Assembly (NCBI RefSeq): GCF_041296385.1
Contig: NC_091015.1
Location: 56,486,345-56,550,344, forward strand
Direction of reading: 5' to 3'
DNA from: Aphelocoma coerulescens
Taxonomy: Eukaryota; Chordata; Aves; Passeriformes; Corvidae
DNA: 64,000 bases
The translations under genes and the position numbers were made by a program. The notes under the pieces are model-generated. The model saw only the letters and a program-made list of their open reading frames with translations, ran no database searches and was not told the origin of the DNA. This document shows, piece after piece, positions 37,258 to 51,264 of this stretch (the stretch's first letter is position 1; every line of letters begins with the position of its first letter).

Positions 37258-37485
37258 ATCATAGAATCATAGAATCATTTAGATTGGAAAAGACCTTTAA
37301 GATAATGAAGTCCAATTGTTAGCCCACTGCTGCCAAATCCACCACTAAACCACGTCCCTAAGCGCCACATCTACACATCTTTTAAATACCTCCAGGGATG
37401 GTGACTCAGCCTGTTCCAATGCTTGACAACCTTTTCCATGAAGATTTTTTTCCTAATATTCAGTTTAATCTTCCTCTGTCACAAT
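37258..37485 (-). mobile_element. CR1 LINE fragment
   Basis: It begins with ATCATAGAATCATAGAATCA, the complement of the CR1 3' terminal repeat. GATTGGAAAAGACCTTTAAG, the CCAATTGTTAGCCC block, CACGTCCCTAAGCGCCACAT and CTCCAGGGATGGTGACTC follow. This looks like a different CR1 subfamily from the 22.2-kb copy. Confidence 0.95.
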
Positions 37486-40400
37486 TTGCCTAGCTCTATC
37501 ACTGAAAATTCATGGAGGGCTTGTTTGCACTTGTCTGTCTTTTCACTTGCGTCAGACTTTATGCTGATGTCCAACATCGATGGTTTAGCCTTGCATATAT
37601 ACAAGAAGATGACAAGGGCAGCTGTTTTCATCTCCCACTGTTCACAGCCACCTCACCATAAAGCAGACACGTGCCTCTCCAAAATGGCTCTCTATTCAGA
37701 ACACCTTTCATCCTTTCTGCTTCCTTACCCTGTCTGGGCATCCCACAGATTTATCTCTTTCCAGCTTCAGACTCAGAGCTGTATTTTCCTTTCTTCTCTG
37801 TCCCATTCCAGAAATTAGGGTATTAGAGAAAATGCTCAGTTAAACACAGCAGCATTTGTTCACGCCCCTTCTTGAGGGATATGGTAAGGTGAGCAGCTAG
37901 GGATTGATGCAAATCTGACACATTAATTCATCCCAGAAGAGACTTGAACCTGGAGAAGGCAGGCATGACTCCTGCCTTCACAATGAGACATGGACCCATG
38001 AGAATCAAAACCAGCAGCACAAGGACCATCAAACTGTAAGTGAGGGGGAAAGCAGGCACTGCATCACTCTTCTTTCCCCACTCAAGCTGTGCCTTGAACA
38101 CAGCATATTTCTGCCTGGTCAGCTGCCTGGTCTCTGGCCCCTCCACACACGTTGGAGTCATTAAACCATCCATCAAGACACCATCCTTCATGCACAGTGG
38201 GATGGCTGCCTGCCTCCCTCACTCATTATTGGCCTTCCACAGTCCTTTTCAGCCAATTAAATGAAATATAAATAGCATTTCAGATAAATGTTCACTCTCT
38301 TATAATACCTTTCTGACGTCTTTCTGCTCTTGCTCTGGATGCATAAAAAAGAGCTATGATGTATTTCAATGAGTTATTGAATCCTTTTTGAACCCTGATA
38401 TATGCTCAGTATAAGGTTATTTAAATATGAGGGGTACAGGCATGGGCATTAGCAAAATCTACCCAACTAAATTGTTCAGACAACATGAGCAGGCAATCTT
38501 CTGCCTTGCAAATCTATCTGTCTTCCACAATGAAGGACTCCAAGCCTGCTGATGCTGGACCAACCTCCTTTTCCTGCACTGGAATGTCCACAGCCATGAG
38601 AAAGTATGGTTCAGACTTTCCTGTCCTTTTTTCCTTTTTTAATTTTTTTTTTTATTATTTGTATTTAAATTAAGCTGCTGGACACTACACCAGGGATTCT
38701 CTTTTCTTTACCTTAATAATGTAGAGTGAATGCTGTACAAACAAATGAGAAAAAGAAAGAGGAGGATTCAGGAATATTACTCAGGGTTTTACTGAAGTGT
38801 GACACAGAAATAGTATCTCCCTCATCTTCTTGGCTTAGAAAACAAATTAACATTGGAGTATTTGTGTATTTTTTCTCCCTGTAACTTTTTTGCCACCATT
38901 CATCATTTAGCCTCAGCATTCGTGTGTATTTAAAGCTACCAACATAAATTAGCAACAAAGCTTGAGGGTGTTAAAGAACCTCCAATAAAACTCCTTCCCC
39001 TCACTGGAGGATTTTCTCTAAAATGAAAATATCTGAGTAAACATCTTGTTCTAACACTATGCCCAGAAGATAACAAAGTGTGGACTGAGTGACTTTCACC
39101 CTCTGAACTATACCTCCTGAAGGAAAAGGGCACCTCTTCATCACTTCTGGAAGGATGAGTAAGTGGAAATGCATTTTGGGGACCAAACAACAAGTGCAGC
39201 TCTCTCAGTCTCACAAAGAGGTGGCAGACAGGCACTCCAGCAGCAAGTCTGTCATTCTTCACTAGATTCCCATCACATTAAGCAAAGGAAGAGAACAGGT
39301 CTGTTCTGGAGATCTCCAGGCTCTGAATTTAACACAAGCAAGCAGCCACTTTTAGCAATGATCAGATGCCACGAAATGATTTTCAGGAAGCGGAAATGAT
39401 AATAATTGCATATCTGGGTATGCCCAAATCTATTCAATGCATACTGGAAACAGCTCTTTTTGCAGTCTCTGTGTGTGCTTCGCTCTGTGCAGCAGAGATG
39501 CTGCAGATCCCCAGCGGGGAGCCTGAATAATTTCGCCTCCGAGCGATACAGCAATAGTGGTGTTTGGAAATGTCCAGATAAAAGATAATGTGCAAGATAG
39601 GGAATTTCATTTTGTATTAGGAGCTGGAAAGGCAGTAGACCAAAGTTCCCTTTGGGCTGGGACAGAAGTGGGCCACAGCATATAAGTAGATGTTCCATCA
39701 GCATGTCTGTGGTTAACGCCAAGTGGGGTAAGCCTCAGACCTTGAGCCAGGCTTGTAACGTTATTTATGCAGCTATCCAGTGATCTGGGTATCTAGCTCT
39801 CACCAAGGTTTTTCTTCTACTCAGGCATTTCCTTTTTTCACCCTTTGTAGCCAAATTCCTTGAATGCCCTCCAGAAAGGAAGTCCCCTGCCCCAAAGCTC
39901 TGATGTGGAAACCATGAAAGCTGGTTAAGAAATTTTAATGATACCACATTGCAAATTTCTGTGCATTTAGCAATGAGGAAGTGAGAAGAGGCAGAAAAGA
40001 TACAGAGAGTCATGTTCCTGCCCAAAAGTACCCATCTGAGTTTTGCTGTCTCAGTGTTTGGTTCTCCGTTTCCCTAATGACAGATGGGTTTTCGCAAATG
40101 CTTAGCATTGACCTTCTGAAAAGCAAATCCCAGTGAAGCCTTTCAAGATGAGCAGCTAAGACTCAAAAACATCACTGTGGCAAAATTTGTATAAAGAGTT
40201 TAGAAACTATTAGATGCCAAATAGGTAGAGGAAAGTTGCCCCAAATTTTTTTTAGGATATACAAAGAAACTATTTATTTTCCCTGAAGTTGGTGTCCTTT
40301 CCAGTCCTTCAAATCTAAAGAGCACTTGCCCTAGATATATTTGGTGCAACACACTATTTTAGGCATTAATTCATGATGCAAAATTCATAATTCATGGGTC

Positions 40401-43400
40401 TAGATCATTCCTTTGCTTTAATCCTACATCCAGTTTCTTTTGATGATTAGCAAAAATAACTGCAGATGAAGAAGGTAAGCTGTAACTTTTAACTAAAACT
40501 CTCTGCCTATGTCTATCAGGTGTCTGCTTGTGTTTTCAGAAAAGGGACTTGATCCTGCTCCCACCAAGAGTGCCAACTGCTACATGGGCTCCCAGACCCC
40601 AACTCTGCCAGTACACAACACCTGGGATGGCATCCTTGGTGCTCCCCAGCATCCCTGAGGAGTATCCACCTCACTAAAGGGCTCCCTTAGCACTGTGGGC
40701 CTGTTTTCCTCAAAGGATGCCAAACAGTTCTACCCAGGATGCAAGAGGGAGGATGCTTTTTACAACAGCTCCTCCATGCTTAGCTGTAGCTCTCAGGAGA
40801 GCATCAGGAGACAAAGTCAGAGGTGCATTCCCTTGCTCTAGAGATGTGGGCTGTTTGGGTGCCTCCTACACACTGCTGTTGAGCTGTCATTCAGGCTGTC
40901 TGGAGGTGGTTTTCACTCTCCCCAGAACAGAGGGTGATCGAACAGGCCATAGGAAAGCAGGCTGATGGTGTGAGAAAAGCTTATCTGATGGTGTGAGATT
41001 ACATTACCCAGGTGAAAATGAATTGGTCCCTTCCTCTCACCAAGATAAAGAAGAACACAAGACAATATGGGCTGTCTGAGGTGCTATTTTGGATTTGCTT
41101 ATAGGAAGAATAGCCAGTGTGATTTCCAGCTGTATGCCCCCAAAAAGATCTGGCAAATTTCAAAATACTGAATAGCTGGGATCCCATGGCCCAAGACTTA
41201 ATTTACTAAAATTTGACCTGCTAATTGACACTGCTTATAAAATCAGTATGTCATGGAATCTTTCCATTCTCACCTTAACTCTGCACTTTGCTCTTCTCGG
41301 CATAGTGTGGTCACTCAGACGGTAACATTGGCCCTTCAGGGCATGAGTGGTGGGTCCTCAGCAATTTCAGTGGTGCTTTCTGCTTTTCCACTCCAGCCAT
41401 CCAGGGGCACACATGTTTAGAGCTTCCCCTCACATTGTAGCTTTGTCTAAGGCATTTCTGAGAGCAAATAACCTCTCCAACAGAAGCCACATACTGTATT
41501 TACCCAAATGCTTCCTTTTCCCAGTGCACAGGTAGCTAAGACTTCTATCATTCCTTAAAGCTGCTCACTTCTTCTTGGAGCACTTGGGACATAACACAGA
41601 GCAGTACTGCCATAATATAAATAGTTGCTTTCAGCATTTTTAGAGATGGGCAGTGAGACAGGCAGAATTACTGTCCAGTTTTTTTTTCCCCAAGGAAAAT
41701 TCCACATGTACTCTTGTGTGCACACAGACCAGATACATCCTGGCACAAAAGACTCATATCTGGAAAGAAATTTCTTCTATCACATTTATGGGGAAAGGAA
41801 AAAGAAAAGCACATTCCTTTTCCCTTTGACTAAAGAAAAATATCTCACCAGGACAAGGGCTTATTGTAACCATTCATTTTAAAATATTGCTCGATTGTTT
41901 GAGTACTTTTATTTCTTTGGTGATTCAGCTGCGAGTGGGAAGGGTGCTGTGACCCATTGAATGGCCTATCCATCACACCTACTGATCTCTCTGCCCAGGA
42001 GGGCTGGGACCACCAAACCTTGGCTGCTGGCTCCATTTGTGCATCCACTGCTTGGCCCCTCAGCTTCCCAGGTATAACCCCATGCTGTGGTACCGCCTGA
42101 AAGAGAGGAACAACCACAATGTCAGCCTGCCCTTGAAGTGAGCATGCATGCACTTGCTAGGACTGTTCCCAGGACAAACTGTTTCCTGCATTAGAAGCAG
42201 GCTGGCCACTGCAGCGGAGCTGAGGAGAGAGCACACCAAGCTGAAAGAGCTTGTGGGGACCAGCTGAAGCGTTTGGCAAAAGACCACATCTCTGTGAGAA
42301 GGATGATTCATCCCCTGCCTCCTTGAGCAGCAAAATCCCCTGCTCCCCCTGACATCATTTTCTCCCCTCTTCTTCCAGATCGTGCTGTCACCCATGGATG
42401 AAACCAAGCATACATACATCCCTAGAAAGTGAATTTTGGCTGAGTTGTGAGTCTGTAGCACCAACGAGCAACAAATGCCATGTCTTAGCTACACGGGGGA
42501 AAAGCCAGCAGAGGTTTTCCAAATATTCTCTCTGCTTATGTTGCAGCATAAAATCCACTAATTTCCCTCTGCTGGGGATTTGGAAAGCGGTGCACCTCAC
42601 CAAAGCCAGCTCTTGCCCTGCAGGATCAGACCCTACACTGAGTATAAATCACTCACAGGTGCTTGAATTAAGAGAATTAATTAATAAGACATTCCCATCC
42701 CCTGGAGGTTCAGATGACAATGAGGAAGGCATGGCACAGGCCAACACAAGCCACAATATATTAATCCTGCATTTGTCCCAAGTGTGACAGACTGCTGGGA
42801 GCTATTCTTTGTGCTCATACCAGGGGGAATTGATGGGACCTTATTCTCTGTTTGCAGGGAACGGTTCATGCAAGAAATTAAATTTCCCAATGTCGTTGCT
42901 AAATCCCAGGATCCTCTTCATGAGTTATTCAGCACCAGTTGCTCCAGTCTTGCACACCAGTTTTATCGTCCTCACATCCACCTCTGTCTTTCAGAGATGA
43001 ATATTAATTACCTTCATTGCAACAGTAGAATCAAATCCCCTCTTACCTTACTAATGCAGTTCCTTTCTTGAAGATAAGCATACCTATCTCCCAAAAAGAG
43101 ATAGTGTGTGCTGCAAAAAGACATGGAGCATTACCAAACTGTCTGGGAGACAGGGACGGCTACCCACAGGAGTCTGTGGCAGGCTTCAGAACTAGAAAAC
43201 TGTAAAGAAGGCCAATGGAAATGGGCCTTCACTAGCACGTTCAAGATGCTGTAAAATGCCTTTTTAATGCACTAATCTGTCAGCAAGAGAATTATGAATC
43301 CATTAATAAATGGGGAACACCTAAAAGTTCTCATCTCGCCATACCATAATTTTTTTCTTTTTCAGTACATAGCATAAAACTGTGCTCCCTCATCATCTTG

Positions 43401-45551
43401 GGTGCCCTGATATGCTGCTAGTAAGACAAGGTGGTCTCAGTAGCACTAAGGCACTAATTGGCCATCAGGAACTTGGCCAACCAGGCAGTTACAGACATGC
43501 TTTCCTTCTCTTCACGGTGTGGAAAGCGCAGCTTCAGCCCCATCCAGCAAAGATGGGGTGCAAAGGAACCACCTTTTATCTCCTGGACCTGGCATGGGAT
43601 ATGAAGGTCTCACACACCACATCAGGAACCTCCTGCTCTCCCAAGATGACTTTCCTAGACAGCTGCCCCACTCAGCACCACCACTGGGGAGCCATCAGGT
43701 GCCTGGAGATGGCTCCCGCAAGGCAAAGCCACTATTTTCAGCCCTCATGGAGGAATTTGTGTGCTGGGCAGAGGGTACAAAGCCATGGAAACTGCCTCCT
43801 CTTGAGCACCCCTCCAGCAAGGCATCATGCCAAAATACCTGCCAGTGCCTCTGACTGGGAGGAGCAGTTCTGATAGGCCCTGCAGAGGTGATGTAGCAGT
43901 ACCCTACTCAGTCCCTGCAAAACTCAGCATCAAGGGTCTATCAAGCCTCATTGAAACGTGAGAGGAAAACAGTGCTCCCCCTACACCTCCTGCCTGCATG
44001 ACAGGCTTGTCTGTCATTGTATAAACCTCTAGGAAGCTACACAGTGGAAAGCACTGGAAAACTGCAGGGGACAATTCCCTGCTGCCAAGGGCTCGCCTGG
44101 AAGTCGAGGTTCTTGATGCCCACCCTGGGGTAGACAGGACAGCCTGCAGGGTGTTTGTGCCCAGGTCCAGGCTGACCACAGCGCTGCTGCTGGCTGTGTT
44201 TAATTTCTTTGCTCTGCATGAACAAATGTATTAAATCCACAACACTTCCTTTTTTTTTTCTTCCACACAGGGTTATCTGAAGGAATACTTGCCAGTCACT
44301 TGACTAATTAGCTTAATTCAAGAACCTGTCTTCAGAAGCCCATTGCTGAGTAGCCTCCTCAATTCTGGGAATTTAAAAATGACTTGGGTTTGATTAAAAT
44401 CAAACCAAATCAATGAAGGCAATTGCCACTTGCTTTCCTGGTTTTTTCCCCTCAAAGACAGCTTTGATTCATGGCTGCAGCTAGTCCTGTGTACGCCACA
44501 ATAGTCAGGGGCTTGGACTGCTGTTTTCATATTAGAAATATATTTAGGTGAAAATACTTCCATTCATTCTGTATGAGTTGATGGAGCTGTTACGTGTACC
44601 TTCCTGCTGTGAGTCATTTACATGGCCAGGTGGGATGGTTTTCCTCAGGCCATGCAGGTTTGATGATGGAGGTTCTGGAGCTGAACAAGGCCAGAATTTC
44701 TGATCAAAGGAGGGTATCAAGACTGCTGCAGTTGGGCTTCTTTTCTGGGGAAAAAAAGAAGAAAAGCTTCTAATAAAAAGTGAAAAACTAAAAAACCCCA
44801 ACCAACCAACCAAAAAAAAATTAACATTTTGTTTCAATTCCAACTTTTTATAGTACTTTAAATCTTAGAACTAAAAAAGGGCTCTAAAACACTAATTCTT
44901 TTCAGAAGAACCATGACCCAGTTAGGACAGTCCAAAAGTCAGCTGAGCAGCAAATTTCAGTCACTTGAGCTTCTCAGTTTTCCTTACTGAACCAGTGATT
45001 CAGCTAAATTCACACAATTTTTGTGTGTGTTAAATCTTCCTTCAGTGGCATTTTGCAACAGAACCACTGCCACTTTCCTGGCCAGCTCAGCATTGCATCA
45101 GTGCTCCTCTTCCCCTTCTGTTGGGTGGAGCACCCACACTAGCACCTTGCTGCTTCTTCTGGGGGATTCAAGGTGAGGAAAACCCAGTGATGCAGCTCAC
45201 CCATGCCAACAGGGCACTTCCACATGGCGTAACAGCCACGGTTCAAAATAATAATAAAAATCTAAAATAAGGCTGTTATCCTCACTTCATCTTGTGCCTG
45301 AGCATGGCTGCAGGTATACCATATTTTTGGTGGGGACCTGGCTGCTTATTCATGTTGCCCCACCCTCCTCTCCTCACATCCTGTCCCATCCAGGCCATTA
45401 ACCCACCAGCTGCCATCAGCTCTGATATTCTCCATCCCCTCTCACCTCAGTGCTTGCCTCCTGGAGCATCCAACACTGCCAAGCTCTAAATGAAAAGGAG
45501 ATAATTTCGGACAGGCTTCCTGGGGAAAGGGAACTGAGGCACTTGCCCCCT

Positions 45552-45583
45552 TTGTGTGCGTGTACATGTGTTTGTGTGTGTGC
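45552..45583. repeat. Imperfect (TG)n microsatellite
   Basis: TTGTGTGCGTGTACATGTG then TTTGTGTGTGTGC: an interrupted TG repeat of about 32 bp. Confidence 0.8.
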
Positions 45584-46138
45584 ATCCACCTGTGAGCTGC
45601 CGGATTTCATGACAAGCCAGAGGCTCAGAAGTGGTTTTATGAAGAGTGCTGTAGAGGACTCGATAAAGGTCCTCACTGAAGGAAGAACATGGGCTGAAAC
45701 AACCTTATCAGATGCTGGAGATGCCACCCTCACACCAGCCCATTTTAATGCCTCAAATTCAGTTTTCAATGGACCTCAGACTGTGCTGGAATGAAGAGAA
45801 CCAAGAGTGTGAGATGAAGGTTTATGTGAAAACCAGCTTGGCTGGATTGTACTTTGGCTATTTGGGATAAATGAAAGGGTGGACATGTGTAAGGTATCAC
45901 TGCACGCCCCCTGGACAGGGGACAGAAAGGGGGAACCCAGGGCTTTGAGAAATGTCAGAGACTGACAGAGGGTATTGTGAGTGAAGGAACACATGCAGAG
46001 GGACCTGTGCTGGTGAAAAACACCCGGAATAATTCTACTGGTGCTCTTTAAATGTCATACTCCTGGCAAAGAAACCTTTCACATGTTTCTCTGCTCGCAT
46101 CTCCAAGCCTTTTCAAATGTGCCAGGCTTATGCTGCCT

Positions 46139-46168
46139 GGGGTGGGGGGGTTGTGGGGGGGAAGCGGG
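46139..46168 (+). repeat. G-run tract with quadruplex pattern
   Basis: Four G runs of 4, 7, 7 and 3 bases separated by loops T, TTGT and AAGC. This fits the intramolecular G-quadruplex pattern on the plus strand. Confidence 0.8.
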
Positions 46169-49100
46169 AAGCTCTGCCCTGGGAAAACCCTGTGGATGAG
46201 CCATTTTCCTCTGGGAAAGATGCAAGCAGTCAGCAGCCTTGCACAATGTACTGCGCCCGCATCCTCACTGTCCTCATTTTAAGCATATATAGAAAACTTC
46301 TTTTGAAGCCTGGCAGATTCCTACATGGCTGTTCCTGACTTCTTCAAAAACTACCCTGACAATACAAACTCCCTGTTAATTGGCAGGGAATGAAGTCCCA
46401 CAGGCTCAGCCTCCCACATACACACAGCCTGCTGGTGGGACAGCAAAGATCTCCAGGGTGCCTTTGCTCCTTGGGGAAGGTAGGTGGGAAGGGGGTATTA
46501 AACCTGAGGCATTTCAAGAGAAACCAAGAAGATACAGATATATCTCATAAAAAAATGCTGCCTCTTATTAAACAAAAGACAGCCAGCCTCCCTCTCCCTT
46601 ATGATAACCAGGAGGAATCCCAAAACATAATCAGTTTAGGCTGAACACCATGTTGCTGACAAGATTAAAATTAGTCTCATGAGGTTTCATCAAGGGAAAA
46701 TTTAACTGTGGCACTCAATCAGGCTGCAGAATCCTCTAATGACAACCGAAATAAAGTCATTCAAGACAGATCCTTAAATGTCACAGGAAAGAAAGCCTGC
46801 CCTTGGCTTCATCTCTTGGCAAAATTTTATTAAGTATGTTTTTCCCTCCCCTCCTCTATATGCACTGCTGCTTTCCTGGCCATACTCTCCCTGGGCTGAA
46901 ACAACAGGCCAGCATCCTACTTGGAATACAGAGCACTGGGTTCCCCAGCTTTGTGTCTGTCCCATAGGTCACATCTTATAGGAAATGGTCTATAAACAAG
47001 AGGCAAATAGGATGAGAGAGAGTTTGCATGAACCTCCCAACACGAAGAGGCTTGTTTGGCTCTTCCAAGAGAGTATAAAACCACAACAGCTGCTGTTCTC
47101 CACATAGCACCTCCACCAAGGTGGCTACAGCAAAACTGAGAAACTCTCAGTTGAAAAAACACATCAGATCAGAAAACTCTTCTATCTCCAACACCAATAT
47201 CTCCACTTGGAGAGGGACGGCTTATGAGATGTTTCCTTTGCCCTACATGTGTCCCTGCAAGCTAAGCATCACCAGACAGCTCTGCTCTTCAGTGATGTTC
47301 AAGGTCTCCCAGCAAGAAGTGAAAATAAAGTGTAAATATGTGTCACTAAATGAGTTTGAAACGGTATCCAGCACTTTTTAACCTTGCCCTGAGGAGGCTG
47401 CTGCAGGACAGCACTTCCTGACTCAGCACTTTGAAATCACCTTGCTATCAAAATTCATGGCTCTCCCAACATCCATTTTATGCCTAGTCTTTCCCTAAAA
47501 AACTTCTGCTTTTAAAGCCATTCTCCTCTCAAGTTTCAGCCTGATTTCATCCAGAAAGGGTTCTCGTTTCATTTCTTTAAGTGCTGTGTTAAGTCCCAAA
47601 GATGCATGAAGCAGCTGGAGTGATGTTGAATAATCAGACAGCATCCTGTTCAGTCTCTTTAAGTGACCAGTGGTACACAATCTAATTACACATCAGACAG
47701 AAAAGTCATTATTTGCACAGCCTCTGAGCATGTAGCAAAATCTCAGTTATAGGTAAAATTGCCTTCCTGCTCACACAGGCCCTGATCTAGCACAGTCCCT
47801 GAGCACTCACCTAAATTTAGGTGCCTGTTTATCAAACTGAAATCAAGCATCTTTTGCTGCATGGGTAAGTGCTTTGTTAATCAAGGAACTTGTTTAAGCC
47901 ATGTGGATGTTTAATATTCAAATATAATTCTTATCTAGGGAGGGAGGGAGCACCGAGCAAGTCTCATCCTGATTTATCCAGCTCTGGGGAAAGCAATGAC
48001 AGCTCAGCCAGCAGTGTGACAAAAACTCTGTCCTATGAATGTCTTCCAGAGTTTGCAGGGATTTTACCTTTGCCTCCCTGAGGATGCTCTAAGGGTAAGG
48101 GCTGTCCTATGCTTAGTATTCCAGACAGCTAAGATATCCCCAGGTTAGTAAGGGCTAGATTTATTTTTTTTTTTAACTCTCAAGAATAATGGAGCAGGAA
48201 GGGAGTAAAAGCTCACACTAATCTTATTATGCTCCTTAGATGAATGACTTTCATATGACAGTGAAGCTAATGCCATTTACTTGTCAGTGAAGCAGCAAAA
48301 AAAGACAGAAGGGAGGATATGGCAGTACAAGAGTGTCCTCCTGCTCCCAACATCTTCTTTTCTGGAACATTCCTTCCTTCCTTGCTCAGGATTAGCAGCT
48401 TGAATCACTATAGAGCTGGATGCATCAGAGGCACCCCTGCTCACTGAGTCCAATGTAGTAACAAACAACCAAAGACCAGATGCGTTCAGGCGTATTCATG
48501 CCCATGCTCCTCTCTCCATCTTCTCCCGACAGGAACATGTTTCTTTTCTTCTTTCATCCCTCCCTCTTTTGAGAGCTGGCCAGAGGCTGTGGGATTGCAG
48601 CTGGTGGCCTACAGCGTTGCTGAGGGGATGCAGGGCTCCCTTGCAGCTCAGCTGTCTGCCAGAGGAGACAGGGATTTGTTCTGGGCAGTGGATCCCACCA
48701 GGTTTCCATGCAAGCCTTCACATTCTCACAGGCATGACATGCCTGCATTAATGGGGACAACTGATGGGAGAGAAACATTGATGACAAGCACCCTATGCAA
48801 GAAAAATGCAATTCTGGGTAGGGCATGAAGACACAAGAGGATTACACAAATGAAGTAATCAGGATCTTGCACGGTCATTTTGCAACCCAAGAGAGAGTCA
48901 GCACCCACCTGGCCTCCTGGCATGAGAATGTTATTTCTTCATGTAAGGTGTAATGAAAGAGTTCTCCATACTGAAAAAAGAACTGCTTCTGAAAAATGGT
49001 AGTAAAACCCCATTTCTCTGACACATAGCTTGCTTTGTACAGGATTACTTAGAACTGCTGCTCTTCTCCTTGTCCTTACAAGTAGAGCAAGCAGTTGACT

Positions 49101-50380
49101 TAGGAAGATACGAATTTTTCTTGATTCAAGTCTTCTGGTAAAAGAATATATTAACTTTCAAAAGCAAAGTCATTTCCAAAACAGGAGCTAAAATTAGACT
49201 GATTTTTTTTTTTTTTTGTTCTTTCTCCCCTTTATGGCTTTTACAAGCAATTACCCACTTAATGTTTTGAAATTATACAAGAAACTCCAATAGCAATTCT
49301 TTTTCCTGCTGCATCTCTTTGAATGTGAAGATTTAAAAGCTTTTCCGGAACACAACAGCATGAGCAAATGAATTTGCCATTTTCATTCTCCAATTTCTTT
49401 TTTTTAAAGAATGGGAAGCAGCGGGATATTTCTTCATCATTAAATTTTTTTTTGTTTTGTTTTGTTTTAAATTTCATAATGACGAAGTGAGCCTGTATGA
49501 CAGCTCTAGAAACTGAAGGCAGGATTCTTCTTTGCACCACAGCCTTTCATGTTGCTGTGGGAGTGCTGCTAAAATAGCTGGAAGGGCTATTACGCCAACG
49601 CATCTCTTGAGCCTCTTCTTTCTTATGGCAGGGTGGCAGATACAAATTTAGCATTCCTGCTCACATGACCATCCCACACTGTGCATAACCCATACAAAGA
49701 GCCAGGCCATGTGGGGAGCTGGGGATTCTGCAAAGTAGGGCTGCAGGAAGCGGTGAGATAGAGCCACGCAGCAGTGCTGTGGTATGCCTCTGGCCCTGGA
49801 CTGGGATCCCCCTCGTCAGGCTGCACCCACCCTGTGGGGTCCCAAGGCAGTACAGAGGGTGACGGGCTGTGTCACCTGCTGTGAAAGGAGAGGGCTCCCA
49901 GCCATTCACGCTCAAGGGCCCCACGCTGCCTGAGTGGTGTTGATGTGCCTCAGTGTCATGTGGATGGGCAGGAGGTGTTGGTAGAAACAGAGGGCTGGGA
50001 CGCCAGCTCTCTTCCCACCACCTTCCCATGGCTCTTAGGGTGGAATTAGGGGCACTCACCTTAGTGGAGGAGGCAAGTCTAACTTTTATCTCCTGTCCCC
50101 TGAAGCAGGGGTTTTGTTTGCTCCTCTCTGGTTGTCATGTAGATGCCTGCCTGCTAAGACCACAGCATTGCAGTGCCACTGAGCTGGCAGAGTGTGTTTG
50201 GCTCTTATAGCTTAGGAATGAAAGGTGTTACTTTTGCCAGCAAAGCAATACCCATCTGAAGCACCAACTATGAAATCTGTGAATAAAAAGCAAATCCAGC
50301 TGGGTCAGGGGAATTAAAACAACTCAGGCTCTCCATTCTGCTCCATGTTTTATCTGCAAGAAGGTAAGAGGCAGCATCAG

Positions 50381-50413
50381 TAAAGAAACATGTTCTTGTA
50401 AAGAAACATGTTC
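50381..50413. repeat. Direct repeat of a 15-bp unit
   Basis: TAAAGAAACATGTTC occurs at 50381-50395 and again at 50399-50413, an 18-bp period with exact copies. Confidence 0.95.
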
Positions 50414-50500
50414 CTACCTCCATCCCTCACCCCCAAGACTCCTTTAAAATTCCCTCTGGCAGGCAGTGCCTTTGCTTCCCCTATTTCCTGACCATGACTA

Positions 50501-50526
50501 CTTTGTCAGACTATAGTCTGACAAAG
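50501..50526. repeat. Perfect 26-bp palindrome
   Basis: Arms CTTTGTCAGAC and GTCTGACAAAG surround a central TATA. Every one of the 13 base pairs matches, and the flanking bases do not extend it. Confidence 0.98.
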
Positions 50527-51220
50527 CTCTGGAGAATAAACTATCTCAAACTCACACAACTCATGTTGTACATCTCTGTTCTCATTAAGACTGAACCTTT
50601 TCTCAGGCCACACTTTCTCCCATAATTTTTCCCTCCAGAGTTTAACTCAGTCTCTCTTATTAACTTACTTTATCATCCATTACCACCAAAACCAACTTAT
50701 ATCTTCTGTTACATTAAGGCATTCATAAAATGCTGCAAGCACAGCTTCAGGAAGGCACCTTCCTTCAAACTTTCATGCTCAAATTCATACAATGTTCTCA
50801 TTATCTTCCTTTTCATTGCACCTGCATCACTTCTCTTCTCAACTGGTGTGAGGCCAGTCAGGATGTTTTCCCCAGGGCCATGTGGATGGAGCAAAGGCCA
50901 CCTCAGTCGAGAACTTCTACGACTGTCAGAATTGGAACCACCTTCTGGGTTTCTCACTTGCATGAGTTCTGATAAAACCCCTCCACAGTCTTTTTCAGCT
51001 GGGTCTGAGCAGGAGAGAAGCTTACACTGATAAACATCTGTCTCCAGCATGTGCAGTGGGAGGGAAAGAGCTGGCAGGTTCCTCTAGACTCGGACTTTAG
51101 GAGTTGAACTCAGTGAAATATCTAGAAAAACATGAGGATGAAGGGAATCCATCCTACAAAGCTCAAACCTTCCAAATACCAATCTGCTGCAGCCATAAAC
51201 ACTCTCAGTGGAGAAAATAG

Positions 51221-51264
51221 AAATACATGAAGATACAGGCATGAAATACATGAAATACAGGAAG
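51221..51264. repeat. Short imperfect tandem repeat (AAATACATGA-like)
   Basis: The unit AAATACATGA/AGATACAGGC is repeated with changes four times in 44 bp, just downstream of the predicted ELMO1 transcript end. Confidence 0.8.

Noticed and set aside
39273..39722. 149-codon minus-strand frame
   Set aside because: No recognisable family, no flanking splice sites of note and no support from context.
42060..42464. 134-codon minus-strand frame
   Set aside because: It overlaps other frames on both strands and has no domain; judged chance.
43382..43873. 163-codon plus-strand open frame in the intergenic region
   Set aside because: No recognisable domain; a second frame (43519-43854) is open across the same stretch, which points to stop-poor composition.
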